From Bacillus thuringiensis (GTDB lineage: Bacteria; Bacillota; Bacilli; Bacillales; Bacillaceae_G), in the NCBI RefSeq assembly GCF_022095615.2, contig NZ_CP155559.1, positions 2,477,501-2,541,500 of the forward strand: a stretch of DNA of 64,000 nt. The letters run 5' to 3'. Below, in pieces: positions 1 through 9,586 of this stretch. A program made the position numbers and the translations under genes. Under the pieces are notes generated by a model that ran no database searches, was not told where the DNA came from, and saw nothing but the letters and a program-made list of their open reading frames with translations. Every line of letters starts with the position of its first letter. Within the stretch, counting starts at the first letter, position 1.

Positions 1-60
1 TTTATAGTATAACGATGTAGATTCCCAACTTAGTCCACCAATTAAACCGATTACTTTCAT
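1..60 (-). CDS. Aspartate/glutamate racemase family protein, N-terminal 20 residues only
   Basis: The gene runs off the left edge of the window, so only its first 20 codons are visible on the minus strand. They read MKVIGLIGGLSWESTSLYYK, matching the N-terminus of the aspartate/glutamate racemase superfamily, whose members start with a hydrophobic strand, a GLIGG(M/L)SWES motif and a Tyr-Tyr. The ATG at 58-60 is preceded by a good GGGAGGA ribosome binding site at about 66-73. Family members racemise acidic amino acids in the cytoplasm. The catalytic cysteines lie outside the window, so activity cannot be judged. Confidence 0.75.
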   Translation of the reverse strand, partial: MKVIGLIGGLSWESTSLYYK

Positions 61-168
61 CGTACATTCCTCCCGTAACTATTTTGAATTTATTATTTCA
101 TAATTCCGATAAGAATACAATGATTTAAATGTGCCGTTAAACGAAAAATAAAAATAATTAGAAAAGTG

Positions 169-197
169 TTGAAATTTACACTTATAAGTGCCATAAT
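169..197 (+). promoter_or_regulatory. Probable SigA promoter of the SAM-riboswitch transcript
   Basis: TTGAAA at 169-174 and CATAAT at 192-197 are separated by exactly 17 bases. They sit about 20 bases before the riboswitch aptamer. This is inference from consensus only. Confidence 0.55.
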
Positions 198-213
198 ACG
201 AATTACAAATTAA

Positions 214-329
214 TACTTATCCAGAGAGGTGGAGGGTACGGCCCTACGAAACCTCAGCAACCCCTATGTAAATTTATAGGAAGGTGCTAATTCCGCAAAG
301 GACACAATGTGTTTTTTGGAAGATAAGAG
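214..329 (+). ncRNA. SAM-I (S-box) riboswitch aptamer
   Basis: The segment has the conserved S-box blocks in order: CTTATCCAGAGAGG, GGAGGG, GGCCCTACGAAACC, CAGCAACC and GGTGCTAATTCC, closed by GATAAG (322-327), which pairs with CTTATC (216-221) as P1. S-box RNAs bind S-adenosylmethionine and turn off methionine-related genes in Gram-positive bacteria. AAGATAAGAGG at 320-330 can pair either inside P1 or with CCTCTTAT of the terminator downstream, which is the expected switch. The next gene is the S component of an ECF transporter, implying a methionine-related cargo. Confidence 0.93.
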
Positions 330-349
330 GATTCTTGAACGTGAAAGAA

Positions 350-380
350 AATGACCTCTTATATAAGAGGTCATTTTTTG
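350..380 (+). terminator. Riboswitch-controlled intrinsic terminator
   Basis: A perfect stem (ATGACCTCTTAT/ATAAGAGGTCAT) is followed by six T residues. It overlaps the anti-terminator pairing partner of the aptamer, as expected for transcription attenuation by SAM. Confidence 0.92.
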
Positions 381-450
381 TTGTATAGAAAGGGAGTGTC
401 AATGCATAATTCATTTTCAAAATAAATATAGAGTAATAAAAGTTGACTAA

Positions 451-1017
<567 letters not shown>

Positions 1018-1027
1018 GGATGTTAAC

Positions 1028-2728
1028 ATGCAACCAATTATTTCTTTTGAACAATTCAGCTTTCAATATGAGCATGCGGCGCAGCCTACTGTAAAAGACA
1101 TTACTTTTCATATATATCCTGGGGAAAAAGTATTAATTGCTGGACGTAGTGGTTCAGGGAAGTCAACGTTAGCTCATTGTATCAATGGGCTAATCCCGTT
1201 TTCTTATGGGGGGATTAGTACTGGTAATATTTTAATTGCCGGAAAAGACCCAAGGAAAGGGAGTATTTTTGAACAGAGTAAACAGATAGGAACAATTTTG
1301 CAAGATCAAGATGCTCAATTTATTGGTCTTACAGTAGAAGAAGATGTAGCTTTTTATTTAGAAAATGAATGTGTAAATCAAAACACTATGAAAAAAATTG
1401 TTTCAGACTCATTAAAAAAGGTAAAGATGCATTCTTTTCATAAACAAAGTCCACATGTATTATCAGGGGGGCAAAAACAAACTGTTTCTCTAGCAGGGTT
1501 GTTAACAACAAATGCCGATATATTATTATTTGATGAACCTTTAGCGAATTTAGATCCTGTAAGTAGCGTACATACAATAGAACTTATTAAAGATATACAC
1601 AAACAATATAATAAAACAATTGTAATTATTGAACACCGAATAGAAGAAATGTTAAATCTGGATTTAGATAAAATCATTTTAATGGATGAAGGGGAAATTG
1701 TTGCGATAGGCACTCCAGAAGAGATTTTAACGTCAAATATATTACCATCTATCGGCTTAAGAGAACCTATGTACATAGAAGGATTAAAGAGATTACCTTT
1801 TGATAGTAATAATGCCGTAATATATCCACTTGAAAATCTTCAAAGAGAAAGTGTAAGTAGCGCAATAAATGAGTGGATGGAGAAGCAAATTTTTTGTAAA
1901 AGCACTCCTACAGACAAAGAATTATTGAAAGTAGAAAATTTGTCGTTCTCCTATCCTAATAAACAAAAAGTATTAGACAATGTAAATTTCTCAATAAAAG
2001 AAGGGGAAATTATAGCACTTTTAGGTCATAATGGAGCTGGAAAATCAACATTAGCTCATAGTCTTATAGGTATAAACAAAACAAAAAATGATAGGATTAT
2101 ATTTGACGGGGTAAATATTAATTCTTGGTCTATTCGTAAACGTGGTGAAGTCATATCTTATGTGATGCAAAATCCAAATCATATGATTACGCAACCTACT
2201 GTTATAGAAGAGGTTTCATTCACATTAAAATTAAAAAAGGTTTCAAAGGAAGAAATTAAGCTTAGAACGGAAGAAACGTTAAAAATTTGTGGTTTGTATC
2301 CATTTAGAAACTGGCCAATCCAGGCATTAAGTTATGGACAAAAAAAGAGAGTAACGATCGCATCTGTACTAACAACAAATCCGAAACTGATCATTTTAGA
2401 TGAACCGACAGCGGGACAAGATTATTATCATTATAAACAGTTTATGTCGTTTATTAAAAAACTAGCTGCAAAGGGAATATCTTTTATTCTTATCACACAC
2501 GATATGAATCTCGCATTAGAATATGCAGACAGAGCAATTGTTTTACATGAAGGGGAAATTATTGCGAATAATACCTCGTCTATCGTATTAGGACATTCAG
2601 AAACGTTACAAAGAGCGAAACTTAGGGAAAGTTCTTTATTCAAGCTAGTTAAATTTAGTGGGGTTGCATACCCTGAAAGGTTTATAGAACTTTATTTTGA
2701 GGTTACTAGGAGGGAGGAAAATGTATAG
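1028..2728 (+). CDS. ECF transporter energising ATPase with two fused ABC domains
   Basis: The 566-residue protein contains two complete ABC ATPase domains in tandem. The first has Walker A GRSGSGKST (about residues 39-47), signature LSGGQ and Walker B ILLFDEP. The second has Walker A GHNGAGKST, signature LSYGQ and Walker B LIILDEPTAGQD. Both have the downstream switch His (IIEHR and LITHD). Fusion of both ECF A subunits in one chain is known from YkoD-type transporters. I chose the ATG at 1028 over the in-frame TTG at 1007 because TAGGGA lies 8 bases before it, and 1007 lies inside the upstream gene. It powers uptake through the neighbouring T and S subunits. Confidence 0.9.
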   Translation: MQPIISFEQFSFQYEHAAQPTVKDITFHIYPGEKVLIAGRSGSGKSTLAHCINGLIPFSYGGISTGNILIAGKDPRKGSIFEQSKQIGTILQDQDAQFIGLTVEEDVAFYLENECVNQNTMKKIVSDSLKKVKMHSFHKQSPHVLSGGQKQTVSLAGLLTTNADILLFDEPLANLDPVSSVHTIELIKDIHKQYNKTIVIIEHRIEEMLNLDLDKIILMDEGEIVAIGTPEEILTSNILPSIGLREPMYIEGLKRLPFDSNNAVIYPLENLQRESVSSAINEWMEKQIFCKSTPTDKELLKVENLSFSYPNKQKVLDNVNFSIKEGEIIALLGHNGAGKSTLAHSLIGINKTKNDRIIFDGVNINSWSIRKRGEVISYVMQNPNHMITQPTVIEEVSFTLKLKKVSKEEIKLRTEETLKICGLYPFRNWPIQALSYGQKKRVTIASVLTTNPKLIILDEPTAGQDYYHYKQFMSFIKKLAAKGISFILITHDMNLALEYADRAIVLHEGEIIANNTSSIVLGHSETLQRAKLRESSLFKLVKFSGVAYPERFIELYFEVTRREENV

Positions 2729-3521
2729 TACATACTTTCATCGTATGGATGGAGCAGTGAAATTGTTGTTATTTATTTTTTGTATGACGTTTACTTTTTT
2801 GTTTTTTGATTTTCGCATATTGTTTATTGTATTTATGATTGGCTGTATCGGAATTTTAATTGCAAAAATTCCATTTCGTAAAATTTTCATTGTTTTTAGT
2901 GTTATATTTACATTTAGTTTATTAAATTCTCTCATGATTTTATTTATTACACCAACCCATGGATCTGAATTAACTGAATCATATACTTCTTTTTTACATA
3001 TCGGATATGCGACAATTACTTATGAAACATTATTTTATGCAGCTACACTTTCATTAAAATATTTTACGTTATTACCATTTACACTTATTTTTATTTATAC
3101 GACTGATCCAAGTGAATTTGTGAGTAGCTTAAGTAAATTTCGAATTCATTATAAGATAACCTATGCAATAAATATTGCGTTACGTTATATACCTGATATT
3201 CAGTCCGAATATAAAGTTATTAAACATGCACAAGAGGCGAGGGGAGTAGCTTTTGAAAAAGGAGAAGCAAGTTTATGGATTCGTATGAAAAACCGTGTCT
3301 TAATTTTCTGGCCTTTAATTATTCATTCTTTAGAGAGAATCGATACAGTTTCAAATGCAATGGATTTAAGAGGATTTGGAAAAAAGGATAAACGAACGTG
3401 GTTTTATACAAATAAAGTGAAAAGTGGGGATTTCATTGCTTTATTTGTGGGTGCTTTTATATTAATTGTAGCAGTATATTTAAAGTTACATGTATTTCAA
3501 AACTTTTGGTATCCATTTTAA
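2721..3521 (+). CDS. ECF transporter transmembrane T component
   Basis: A 266-residue membrane protein of the EcfT/CbiQ family. It has four to five membrane helices in the N-terminal half and near the C-terminus, and the two cytoplasmic coupling motifs with Ala-Arg-Gly-type signature are visible as QEARG and DLRGFG (about residues 172-225). These helices dock on the ATPases. The ATG at 2721 is preceded by AGGGAGGAAA and overlaps the end of the ATPase gene by 8 bases, implying translational coupling. With the two genes before it, it completes an S-A-T operon terminated just after its stop codon. Confidence 0.9.
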   Translation: MYSTYFHRMDGAVKLLLFIFCMTFTFLFFDFRILFIVFMIGCIGILIAKIPFRKIFIVFSVIFTFSLLNSLMILFITPTHGSELTESYTSFLHIGYATITYETLFYAATLSLKYFTLLPFTLIFIYTTDPSEFVSSLSKFRIHYKITYAINIALRYIPDIQSEYKVIKHAQEARGVAFEKGEASLWIRMKNRVLIFWPLIIHSLERIDTVSNAMDLRGFGKKDKRTWFYTNKVKSGDFIALFVGAFILIVAVYLKLHVFQNFWYPF

Positions 3522-3545
3522 AGCACTCTCAAATGAGTGCTTTTA
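3520..3545 (+). terminator. Terminator of the ECF operon
   Basis: AAGCACTC/GAGTGCTT stem with a 6-base loop starts at the ecfT stop codon and is followed by a short T-rich tail. Confidence 0.7.
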
Positions 3546-3656
3546 CTTATTTTTATGTAGACATGCTCAAAAAAAGGGTATTTACATAATGTATAATACG
3601 AACCAGTTAAAATGATCAACGACCTATTAGTTTTCAAACCAAAAGGAGGAGAAAGT

Positions 3657-3764
3657 ATGAGTTACGGTGGTTCTTGTGGTTTTGGTGGAGGTTTCGCTTT
3701 ATTAGTTGTGTTATTTATTTTATTAATTATCGTTGGATGCAGCTGCTGGGGCGGAGGGTACTAA
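3657..3764 (+). CDS. YjcZ family sporulation-type miniprotein (35 aa)
   Basis: A 35-residue ORF starts [20 protein letters not shown], continues with a single hydrophobic helix and ends with a Cys/Gly-rich GCSCWGGGY tail. This layout (Gly-rich head, one membrane helix, short Cys-Gly tail) is that of the YjcZ family of small Bacillus proteins associated with sporulation. AAAAGGAGGA lies 6 bases before the ATG. CATAATGTA at 3585-3593 fits the sigma-K -10 pattern CATAnnnTA, but I see no convincing -35, so sporulation control is only suggested. A bidirectional terminator follows. Confidence 0.85.
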   Translation: MSYGGSCGFGGGFALLVVLFILLIIVGCSCWGGGY

Positions 3765-3828
3765 TTTCTAATTAGTCTCCACACATGTAAACTTAAAAAA
3801 CATAGAAGATACTTATGTATCGAAACAA

Positions 3829-3860
3829 ATAAAAAAGGAGCATTTATGCTCCTTTTTTAT
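3829..3860. terminator. Bidirectional terminator between YjcZ-like gene and sensor kinase
   Basis: AAAAAAGGAGCA and TGCTCCTTTTTT form a 12-bp stem with loop TTTA, with A and T runs on both sides, so it can stop transcription from either strand. Confidence 0.85.
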
Positions 3861-5125
3861 TTGTTTTCAGATGGGTTCGTATTCCATTTTGGGAATGTAA
3901 TTGCCAAAGTTGTACCTTTATTAATAACGCTTCGGATTTTTAAACTACCTTGCATCGTTTCGATGATCTTAACAGCAACCATTGTACCTAAACCTGTACC
4001 CTTCGTTTTTGTACTAAAATATGGTTCGCCAAATCGATTTATTTGCTCTTGTGACATACCAATTCCGCTATCCTCAATTCGTATAATAACTTTATTATTA
4101 CTAATAGAGGAGGAGATATTTAAAGTACCACCATTAGGCATTGCTTCAATACCATTTTTTATTAAGTTTAAAAAACATTGTTGAAAGTGCTGTTTATTAC
4201 CAACTATTGTTGCCTTAGAGAAATCTTTTGTAATATGTATTGTATTCATATTACATAATGGTAAGATCATATTTAAAACTCGATTTAACTCTTGTTCTAC
4301 TGAAATATGATCTAATTTTTCTGAAGCAGGTTTGGCAAACGTTAAATAATCATCAATAATTCCCTGGGCGCGATGTAACTCTTCAAGTATATGTTCAATA
4401 TACTCGTCTCTTGATTCTGGAGTTAAATTTGGTGTTTTTAAAAGTTGAGTAAATCCTTTTACGACAGTTAAGGGATTTCTTACCTCGTGCGATATACTAG
4501 CAGCGAGTTGGCTAACTATCTCCATTTTTTCCATTTTTATTAACTTCGATCGCATACATACGGCGTCTTTTAAAACTTCATTAAAATAAATGACAAATAA
4601 CATCAAAAAAGTTGGTAGTATGATGAAATAAATAATGTATAAATTATTCACTTCAAAATCTGATAAAGTTAATACAATTACAGTTGTAAATATCGCTAGA
4701 AAAAATGTTAAAAACATTCCATAAGCTACTTTAATTTTTCTATTATACTTATTAAATTTTGTGGATGCGACCGCTGTAATGATAAACATTGTGCCATAAA
4801 CTAGTATTGTTAACATGCTAAATCCATAAAATGAAAACCTTGTAATTAATAAAATAGCAAACAATGTTATACCGACAGGGAAGCCACCATAAAGTGTACC
4901 TATTATAACCGGTATTTGTCTTAAATCATGAATACAACTTTCATCCATATAAATAGGATAGCGCATACATAAAATAAGAGGGACACTCGTACAAAGTATA
5001 ATAAGTAGTTTTTTATATTTCTTCAAATAACGACCGCTATCATATATAAAATAAAAAATAAATATACTACTTAAAATGTAAAGAAGATTATTTAATACGT
5101 TTTGATTAATATAAACAAAGTCCAT
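3857..5125 (-). CDS. KinB-like membrane sensor histidine kinase
   Basis: The 422-residue protein has about six N-terminal membrane helices resembling the 5TM sensor region of LytS/KinB-type proteins (with MRYPIY and the conserved GTLYGGFP segment). A HisKA domain follows, with phospho-acceptor ISHEVRNPL, then a HATPase domain with N box LIKNGIEAM, DSGIGM and GTGLGT. No receiver domain or dedicated response regulator is adjacent, which fits an orphan kinase such as those feeding the sporulation phosphorelay. That role is inferred. The start is uncertain: an in-frame ATG at 5173 has no ribosome site, whereas GGGG lies 8 bases before 5125. Confidence 0.85.
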   Translation of the reverse strand: MDFVYINQNVLNNLLYILSSIFIFYFIYDSGRYLKKYKKLLIILCTSVPLILCMRYPIYMDESCIHDLRQIPVIIGTLYGGFPVGITLFAILLITRFSFYGFSMLTILVYGTMFIITAVASTKFNKYNRKIKVAYGMFLTFFLAIFTTVIVLTLSDFEVNNLYIIYFIILPTFLMLFVIYFNEVLKDAVCMRSKLIKMEKMEIVSQLAASISHEVRNPLTVVKGFTQLLKTPNLTPESRDEYIEHILEELHRAQGIIDDYLTFAKPASEKLDHISVEQELNRVLNMILPLCNMNTIHITKDFSKATIVGNKQHFQQCFLNLIKNGIEAMPNGGTLNISSSISNNKVIIRIEDSGIGMSQEQINRFGEPYFSTKTKGTGLGTMVAVKIIETMQGSLKIRSVINKGTTLAITFPKWNTNPSENK

Positions 5126-5214
5126 AATATTTGCCCCATTATTTTGAATTTCCTTTTCATATATATTATACATGATATTAGTATAAACTATATATTTGTT
5201 TAAATAATATAGGT

Positions 5215-6096
5215 TTATATCTTTTCAGCATTTGCCACGTTTAGCCACTCTTCATAAAATTCTTCAATTGATGCATATCGTTCAATTCGGTTTTCATTTA
5301 CAGCACGATACGCTATTTCATATAAATCTTTACTTGCTTCCCATTTTGTAAAGGCGCGATCTTTTCCACCACCCAAGAGAGTAAATGCCATTGCCCCCAT
5401 ATTAAATACATTTGTTCTTGCATCAATTATAGCATTTAGCTCGAATTCTTCAGGAGACATAAAACGCGAGGAACCCCATAATCTTCCCATTTTATTTACG
5501 TATGGTTTTTGGGAATATAAATCAATATCACAAATCTTCGTCTCATTTGTATGAAAATTATATAAAATACTACCGTCATAAAAATCTATTGCTACATAGT
5601 TTTTCTTTTCGACAAATGTATGGAAAGAAAAAATGGAATGTAATGATTGAATTCGTTCCATAACTGATAAATGCTTAAATTTATAAAATGGAGAGCTTGG
5701 ATTAGTATATTTTTCAGGAGGCGGGAAACTCCAATGCGAATGAAGACATTCACCATCAAACCAATCGAAAATTAATACATATCCAGATTGAACTGGAAAA
5801 TGTTCAATTAGTTTTATAAGCACATCATGCTTTAATGCCTCGTATAGGGAAACTGAATTTTTTAAACTATCAATTGCATCACTGATCTTGTCGTTATATG
5901 CAATTGTATTTACTCCTGCATATTTAATAAATTTTTTATGCCCATTTTTTTCTACACCGAAAGATAGATTACCTGAATCTTGCTGGTCAAAAACCGCAAA
6001 TACGGTTCCTAATTTCGTAAGCCAATCAAAATTATGATGTTCTTTTAATTGGAATGTTATTTGATTCAACTGAATTTCAACTGGATTAGCTTTCAT
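5215..6096 (-). CDS. Protein kinase-like protein, probably degenerate (293 aa)
   Basis: The C-terminal half looks like a eukaryotic-type protein kinase fold: NYVAIDFYDGSIL near residue 177 resembles the catalytic loop, KICDIDLY the DFG position (DID here), MSPEEFE the APE motif, and DARTNVFNMGAMAFTLL helix F. The N-terminal lobe is hard to align and no glycine loop or VAIK motif is evident, and the catalytic loop lacks the usual HRD. Catalysis is therefore doubtful, and it may be a small-molecule kinase relative or a pseudokinase. The ATG at 6096 has GTGAGG 7 bases upstream, while an upstream in-frame ATG at 6174 has none. Confidence 0.65.
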   Translation of the reverse strand: MKANPVEIQLNQITFQLKEHHNFDWLTKLGTVFAVFDQQDSGNLSFGVEKNGHKKFIKYAGVNTIAYNDKISDAIDSLKNSVSLYEALKHDVLIKLIEHFPVQSGYVLIFDWFDGECLHSHWSFPPPEKYTNPSSPFYKFKHLSVMERIQSLHSIFSFHTFVEKKNYVAIDFYDGSILYNFHTNETKICDIDLYSQKPYVNKMGRLWGSSRFMSPEEFELNAIIDARTNVFNMGAMAFTLLGGGKDRAFTKWEASKDLYEIAYRAVNENRIERYASIEEFYEEWLNVANAEKI

Positions 6097-6223
6097 AATA
6101 TACCTCACATTTATTATAATTATGTTGTATATTTCAGTATTCGACATATTTTGTAAAAATCCTATGTTAACCACATGAAATTTTATAAATATAATAATAA
6201 ATAATTATAAGAAGGTGGATAAA

Positions 6224-6732
6224 ATGGAACAACAAATCGTTATTAAACCATATCAAAATGACTGGCATGAAGAGTATGTAATAGAAAAAAAGAAATTTAT
6301 TTCGTTATTCGGAGAAGATTGTATTGCTGTTGAACATATAGGAAGTACATCCGTAGAGGGATTAGGAGCGAAACCTCTAATAGATATGATGATTGGTGTA
6401 ACGGATTTGCAAATTACCGAAAAGTAGATTGAAGCGCTATTAAAAATTGGATATGAGTATTTTCCAAAAGAAGCACCTAATTGGCGTTTTTTTAGAAAGG
6501 GAAAATGGAGAGCGGGTACTCATCATCTGCATGTTTAATTTTAAATAGTGACGAATGGAAAAACAATCTTTTATTTCGAGATTTTCTAACAAAACATGAA
6601 TGGGCACGTAATGAATATAGAGAATTAAAAGAGAAACTCGCAGCTACATATCCTTTTGATCGAGTTTCATATACAAATGCAAAAGCGCCGTTTATTCAAA
6701 ATATAATAAAATTAACTAGAAATGATTACTAG
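6224..6732 (+). pseudogene. GrpB family (UPF0157) nucleotidyltransferase-fold gene, broken
   Basis: The reading frame starts at an ATG with GAAGGTGG upstream and gives a clear GrpB/UPF0157 N-terminus (PYQNDWHEEY, VEHIGSTSV, AKPLIDMMIGV). It is interrupted by a TAG at 6425-6427 within otherwise continuous homology (IEALLKIGYEYFP, NWRFFRKG, RAGTHHLHV), and then by a stop at 6536-6538, after which homology resumes in another frame (NSDEWKNNLLFRDFL) to 6732. One nonsense mutation plus one frameshift therefore separate three in-family segments. GrpB-family proteins have a nucleotidyltransferase-like fold. The gene should not give a full-length product. Confidence 0.88.
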
Positions 6733-6849
6733 AAAATATAAGTGACCTCGAAATTCTCATTTTATTTTAATCTTTCTCTCATGTTCCTTTCTTTTTAATT
6801 TGATATTCTGCTTGTTACAGAAGGTTTATAAGGAAGGAGCTTGAATGAG

Positions 6850-7380
6850 TTGGAGAAGCTACTAAGAAATAAATATTTTCATTTGCATGTTAAAATTATA
6901 GGCGTTACTATTATTTTTTGTAGTATAGCATTGTTATTTATTAATGTAATATACGGCAACGCATTAAATGTAAAATGGTTAAATAAGAAATTAGGTTCTT
7001 TAGGTGAATACGGGGCAATGTTAGCTGCATCGTTATGGATTTTACGTCATGTATGGCTATTTTTAAAAAAGAAAAATATAATTGGGTTTAAATTGATAAA
7101 GGATGTATATCTTTTCATTAAAAAGTTTCACGTATTAATTGGATATACTGTATTAGCTGTATCAATTACTCACGGCATTTATTTTTTATTAAAAGGAAGT
7201 CGGCATATACTTATATTTTATAGTGGCATATTCTCTCTTTTCATTTTAATCATACTAGGAGTGGTCGGGTTTTTCTTACAGAAACATAATAAAAAAACAA
7301 ACTTGATATTGTATAGAAAAGCACATCAAATCATTGCAATTATATTTGGGATAGGATTACTCATTCATTTAACTGTATAG
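6850..7380 (+). CDS. Four- to five-helix membrane protein with histidines suggestive of b-type haem
   Basis: About 176 residues with four to five membrane helices. Conserved-looking histidines lie at helix ends or within helices (FHVLIGY, SITHGIYF, KAHQIIAI, LLIHLTV), the pattern seen in ferric-reductase-like or cytochrome b561-like membrane proteins. Haem binding is inferred. Start choice is not firm: TTG at 6850 is 10 bases after AAGGAG, while TTG at 6841 is only one base from it. The gene ends 12 bases before an OmpR-type regulator, so it is the first gene of a three-gene operon with a two-component system. Confidence 0.7.
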   Translation: MEKLLRNKYFHLHVKIIGVTIIFCSIALLFINVIYGNALNVKWLNKKLGSLGEYGAMLAASLWILRHVWLFLKKKNIIGFKLIKDVYLFIKKFHVLIGYTVLAVSITHGIYFLLKGSRHILIFYSGIFSLFILIILGVVGFFLQKHNKKTNLILYRKAHQIIAIIFGIGLLIHLTV

Positions 7381-7392
7381 GAGGAATTACTG

Positions 7393-8067
7393 TTGCAACA
7401 CATATTAATTATTGAGGATGAGGAAAGTTTAGCTGATTTTTTAGAATTAGAATTAAAGTATGAAGGATATAAAGTAGACATACAGTTTGATGGAAGAAAG
7501 GGATTAGAGGCCGCACTTGAAACAAATTATGATCTTATTTTACTTGATTTAATGCTACCTGGATTAAATGGACTAGAAGTGTGTCGTAGATTAAGGGCAA
7601 CTAAAAATACACCTATTATTATGCTGACTGCACGCGATAGTATTATGGACCGCGTGACAGGATTAGATAGCGGAGCTGATGATTATCTTCCGAAACCATT
7701 TGCAATTGAAGAGTTGTTAGCACGTATGAGAGTTATATTTAGACGAGAAGAACATATAGAAAACAAACATGTTTCATCTCTTACGTTCAAAGATTTACAG
7801 CTCCAGATTGAATCGCGAACGATTACGAAAGGAAATGAAGAAATCGAATTAACAAATAAAGAATTTGAACTATTACTGATGTTTATGAAAAATATTAATA
7901 GAGTACTTACCCGTGATGTTTTATTGGATCAAGTATGGGGATATGATGCATTGGTTGAGACAAATATTGTAGATGTATATGTTCGTTATTTACGTAACAA
8001 GTTACATAGTGTGGATAAGGAGGAATATATCCAAACGGTCCGCGGTGCTGGATATATAATGAAATGA
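7393..8067 (+). CDS. OmpR/PhoB-type response regulator
   Basis: A 224-residue regulator with an N-terminal receiver domain: acidic pair ED at residues 8-9, phospho-acceptor Asp52 in LILLDLMLPG, the conserved Thr in MLTARD and Lys in DDYLPKPF. A C-terminal winged-helix DNA-binding domain follows (about residues 130-224, with LTNKEFELL and VDVYVRYLRNKL). The start is TTG at 7393, with AGGAGG 8 bases upstream. The stop overlaps the start of the sensor kinase by 4 bases (ATGA). It is closest in layout to ArlR/YkoG-like regulators, and the target genes are not known. Confidence 0.93.
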   Translation: MQHILIIEDEESLADFLELELKYEGYKVDIQFDGRKGLEAALETNYDLILLDLMLPGLNGLEVCRRLRATKNTPIIMLTARDSIMDRVTGLDSGADDYLPKPFAIEELLARMRVIFRREEHIENKHVSSLTFKDLQLQIESRTITKGNEEIELTNKEFELLLMFMKNINRVLTRDVLLDQVWGYDALVETNIVDVYVRYLRNKLHSVDKEEYIQTVRGAGYIMK

Positions 8068-9482
8068 TTAAAAATATTGTGCATCGAATTCGAAATCTAC
8101 CTATAAAATGGAAATTAACACTTTGGTCCACTACTCTAGTATTTATTTTATTCATTTTATATAGCGCTCTGCAGTTTATAGTAATTAATAAGTGGACTAT
8201 AGACTATGAACAGAAACAAATAAATAGACAAGTGACAGAAATAGCGGCCTATTTCCAAGATAAAAATGATACCTTGTCGAGTAAAACGTTTGAAAACAGT
8301 AAAGGTTTCTTAAACAATATGATTGATAAACATCAAATGATTCGTATTATCGGTATGGACGGGAAAACAATTGTTACTGTTTCACGAGATTTTAATGAAA
8401 CATGGATAAAACCGAAACAAGTTACACAAGAGGAATTATTTATAAAAAGGCATCTAGAAGATCGCATATTAGTTAAGCGTATACCAATTCAAACAAAAGA
8501 CTTCACGGGTACTATTGAACTTACGAAAAACTTAGAGGCTTTCGATCATTTATTAAAAATTATTCTAGTGGTAATGGTTAGTGCCGGAATATGTGGATTA
8601 ATCTTTAGTTTTTTAGGTGGACTATTAATCACAAAAAAACTATTATCAAGTGTTCAAAATATAACGGATACGATGAAACGTATTAAGAAAAATGGACTAA
8701 ATGAACGGGTTCCAGTACGTGAAAATAATGATGAACTTGCAAAATTATCGTTTCTTTTTAATGAACTGATGGATGAGGTAGAAACTTCTTTTACACAACA
8801 GAAACAGTTTGTGGAAGATGCATCCCATGAACTGAGAACTCCATTAACAATTATTCAAGGACACTTATCGATGTTAAATCGGTGGGGGAAAAATGATCCA
8901 GCAGTTTTAGATAAATCGCTTCAATCCAGTTTAAAGGAAGTTAATCGTTTAAATAAGTTAGTTTTAGAATTACTAGAACTGTCAAGAGCTGAATCAGAAC
9001 AGATGCATCCAATCGCAGCTGAGCCAGTCCATGTAAATAACATATTAAAACAAGTTACACAAAATTTTGCTGTACTTCAAACTGAATTTCAATTTGATAT
9101 GAAACTGGATGGAGATGCGGCATATGTCTCAATACCGTCATCTTACTTAGAACAAATTATTATTATCGTAATGGATAACGCAGTGAAATATACAAAAGAA
9201 GTTAATAAATATATTTGTATTGAATCTAGTGTACAATCAGGGAAAGTTAAAATTCGTATCATAGATCGTGGAGCGGGAATACCCGATGCTGATTTACCTT
9301 TTGTTCTTAACCGTTTTTATCGTGTGGACAAAGCAAGAAGTCGAAAACAGGGTGGAAACGGTCTAGGATTGTCTATTGCAAAACGACTTGTAGAGAAATA
9401 CAATGGAACGATTCAAATAGAGAGCAAAGAAGGCAAAGGAACAATCGTTACGATTACACTGCCTACCGTTTCACTTAAATAA
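8064..9482 (+). CDS. HAMP-containing sensor histidine kinase
   Basis: The 472-residue kinase has a first membrane helix at about residues 17-40, an extracytoplasmic sensor region of about 130 residues and a second helix at about 168-192. Then come HAMP, HisKA with phospho-acceptor EDASHELRTPLT (near residue 255), and HATPase with NAVKYT, DRGAGIP, RFYRVDKARS and GNGLGLSIAK. It resembles ArlS/YkoH-type kinases. Its 4-base overlap with the response regulator makes them a cognate pair. The upstream membrane protein may be a sensor partner or a target, but that is inference. Confidence 0.92.
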   Translation: MIKNIVHRIRNLPIKWKLTLWSTTLVFILFILYSALQFIVINKWTIDYEQKQINRQVTEIAAYFQDKNDTLSSKTFENSKGFLNNMIDKHQMIRIIGMDGKTIVTVSRDFNETWIKPKQVTQEELFIKRHLEDRILVKRIPIQTKDFTGTIELTKNLEAFDHLLKIILVVMVSAGICGLIFSFLGGLLITKKLLSSVQNITDTMKRIKKNGLNERVPVRENNDELAKLSFLFNELMDEVETSFTQQKQFVEDASHELRTPLTIIQGHLSMLNRWGKNDPAVLDKSLQSSLKEVNRLNKLVLELLELSRAESEQMHPIAAEPVHVNNILKQVTQNFAVLQTEFQFDMKLDGDAAYVSIPSSYLEQIIIIVMDNAVKYTKEVNKYICIESSVQSGKVKIRIIDRGAGIPDADLPFVLNRFYRVDKARSRKQGGNGLGLSIAKRLVEKYNGTIQIESKEGKGTIVTITLPTVSLK

Positions 9483-9487
9483 TTCGG

Positions 9488-9522
9488 AAAGAAGGGATAT
9501 TTTGTGCATTCCTTCTTTTTTA
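9488..9522 (+). terminator. Terminator of the two-component operon
   Basis: AAAGAAGG/CCTTCTTT stem with a 15-base loop followed by a T run, just after the kinase stop codon. Confidence 0.75.
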
Positions 9523-9586
9523 CGGTCAAATTATTTTGTTTATTTCGAACTTTCTAGTACATTAGAATTATAAAGGGGGAATAATA

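Noticed and set aside
1386..1776. Minus-strand ORFs of 63 and 112 codons inside the ECF ATPase gene
   Set aside because: Overlapped fully by a well supported ABC ATPase gene in another frame, with no ribosome site.
3846..4184. Plus-strand 112-codon ORF inside the KinB-like gene
   Set aside because: A shadow of the kinase reading frame (HATPase region) on the opposite strand.
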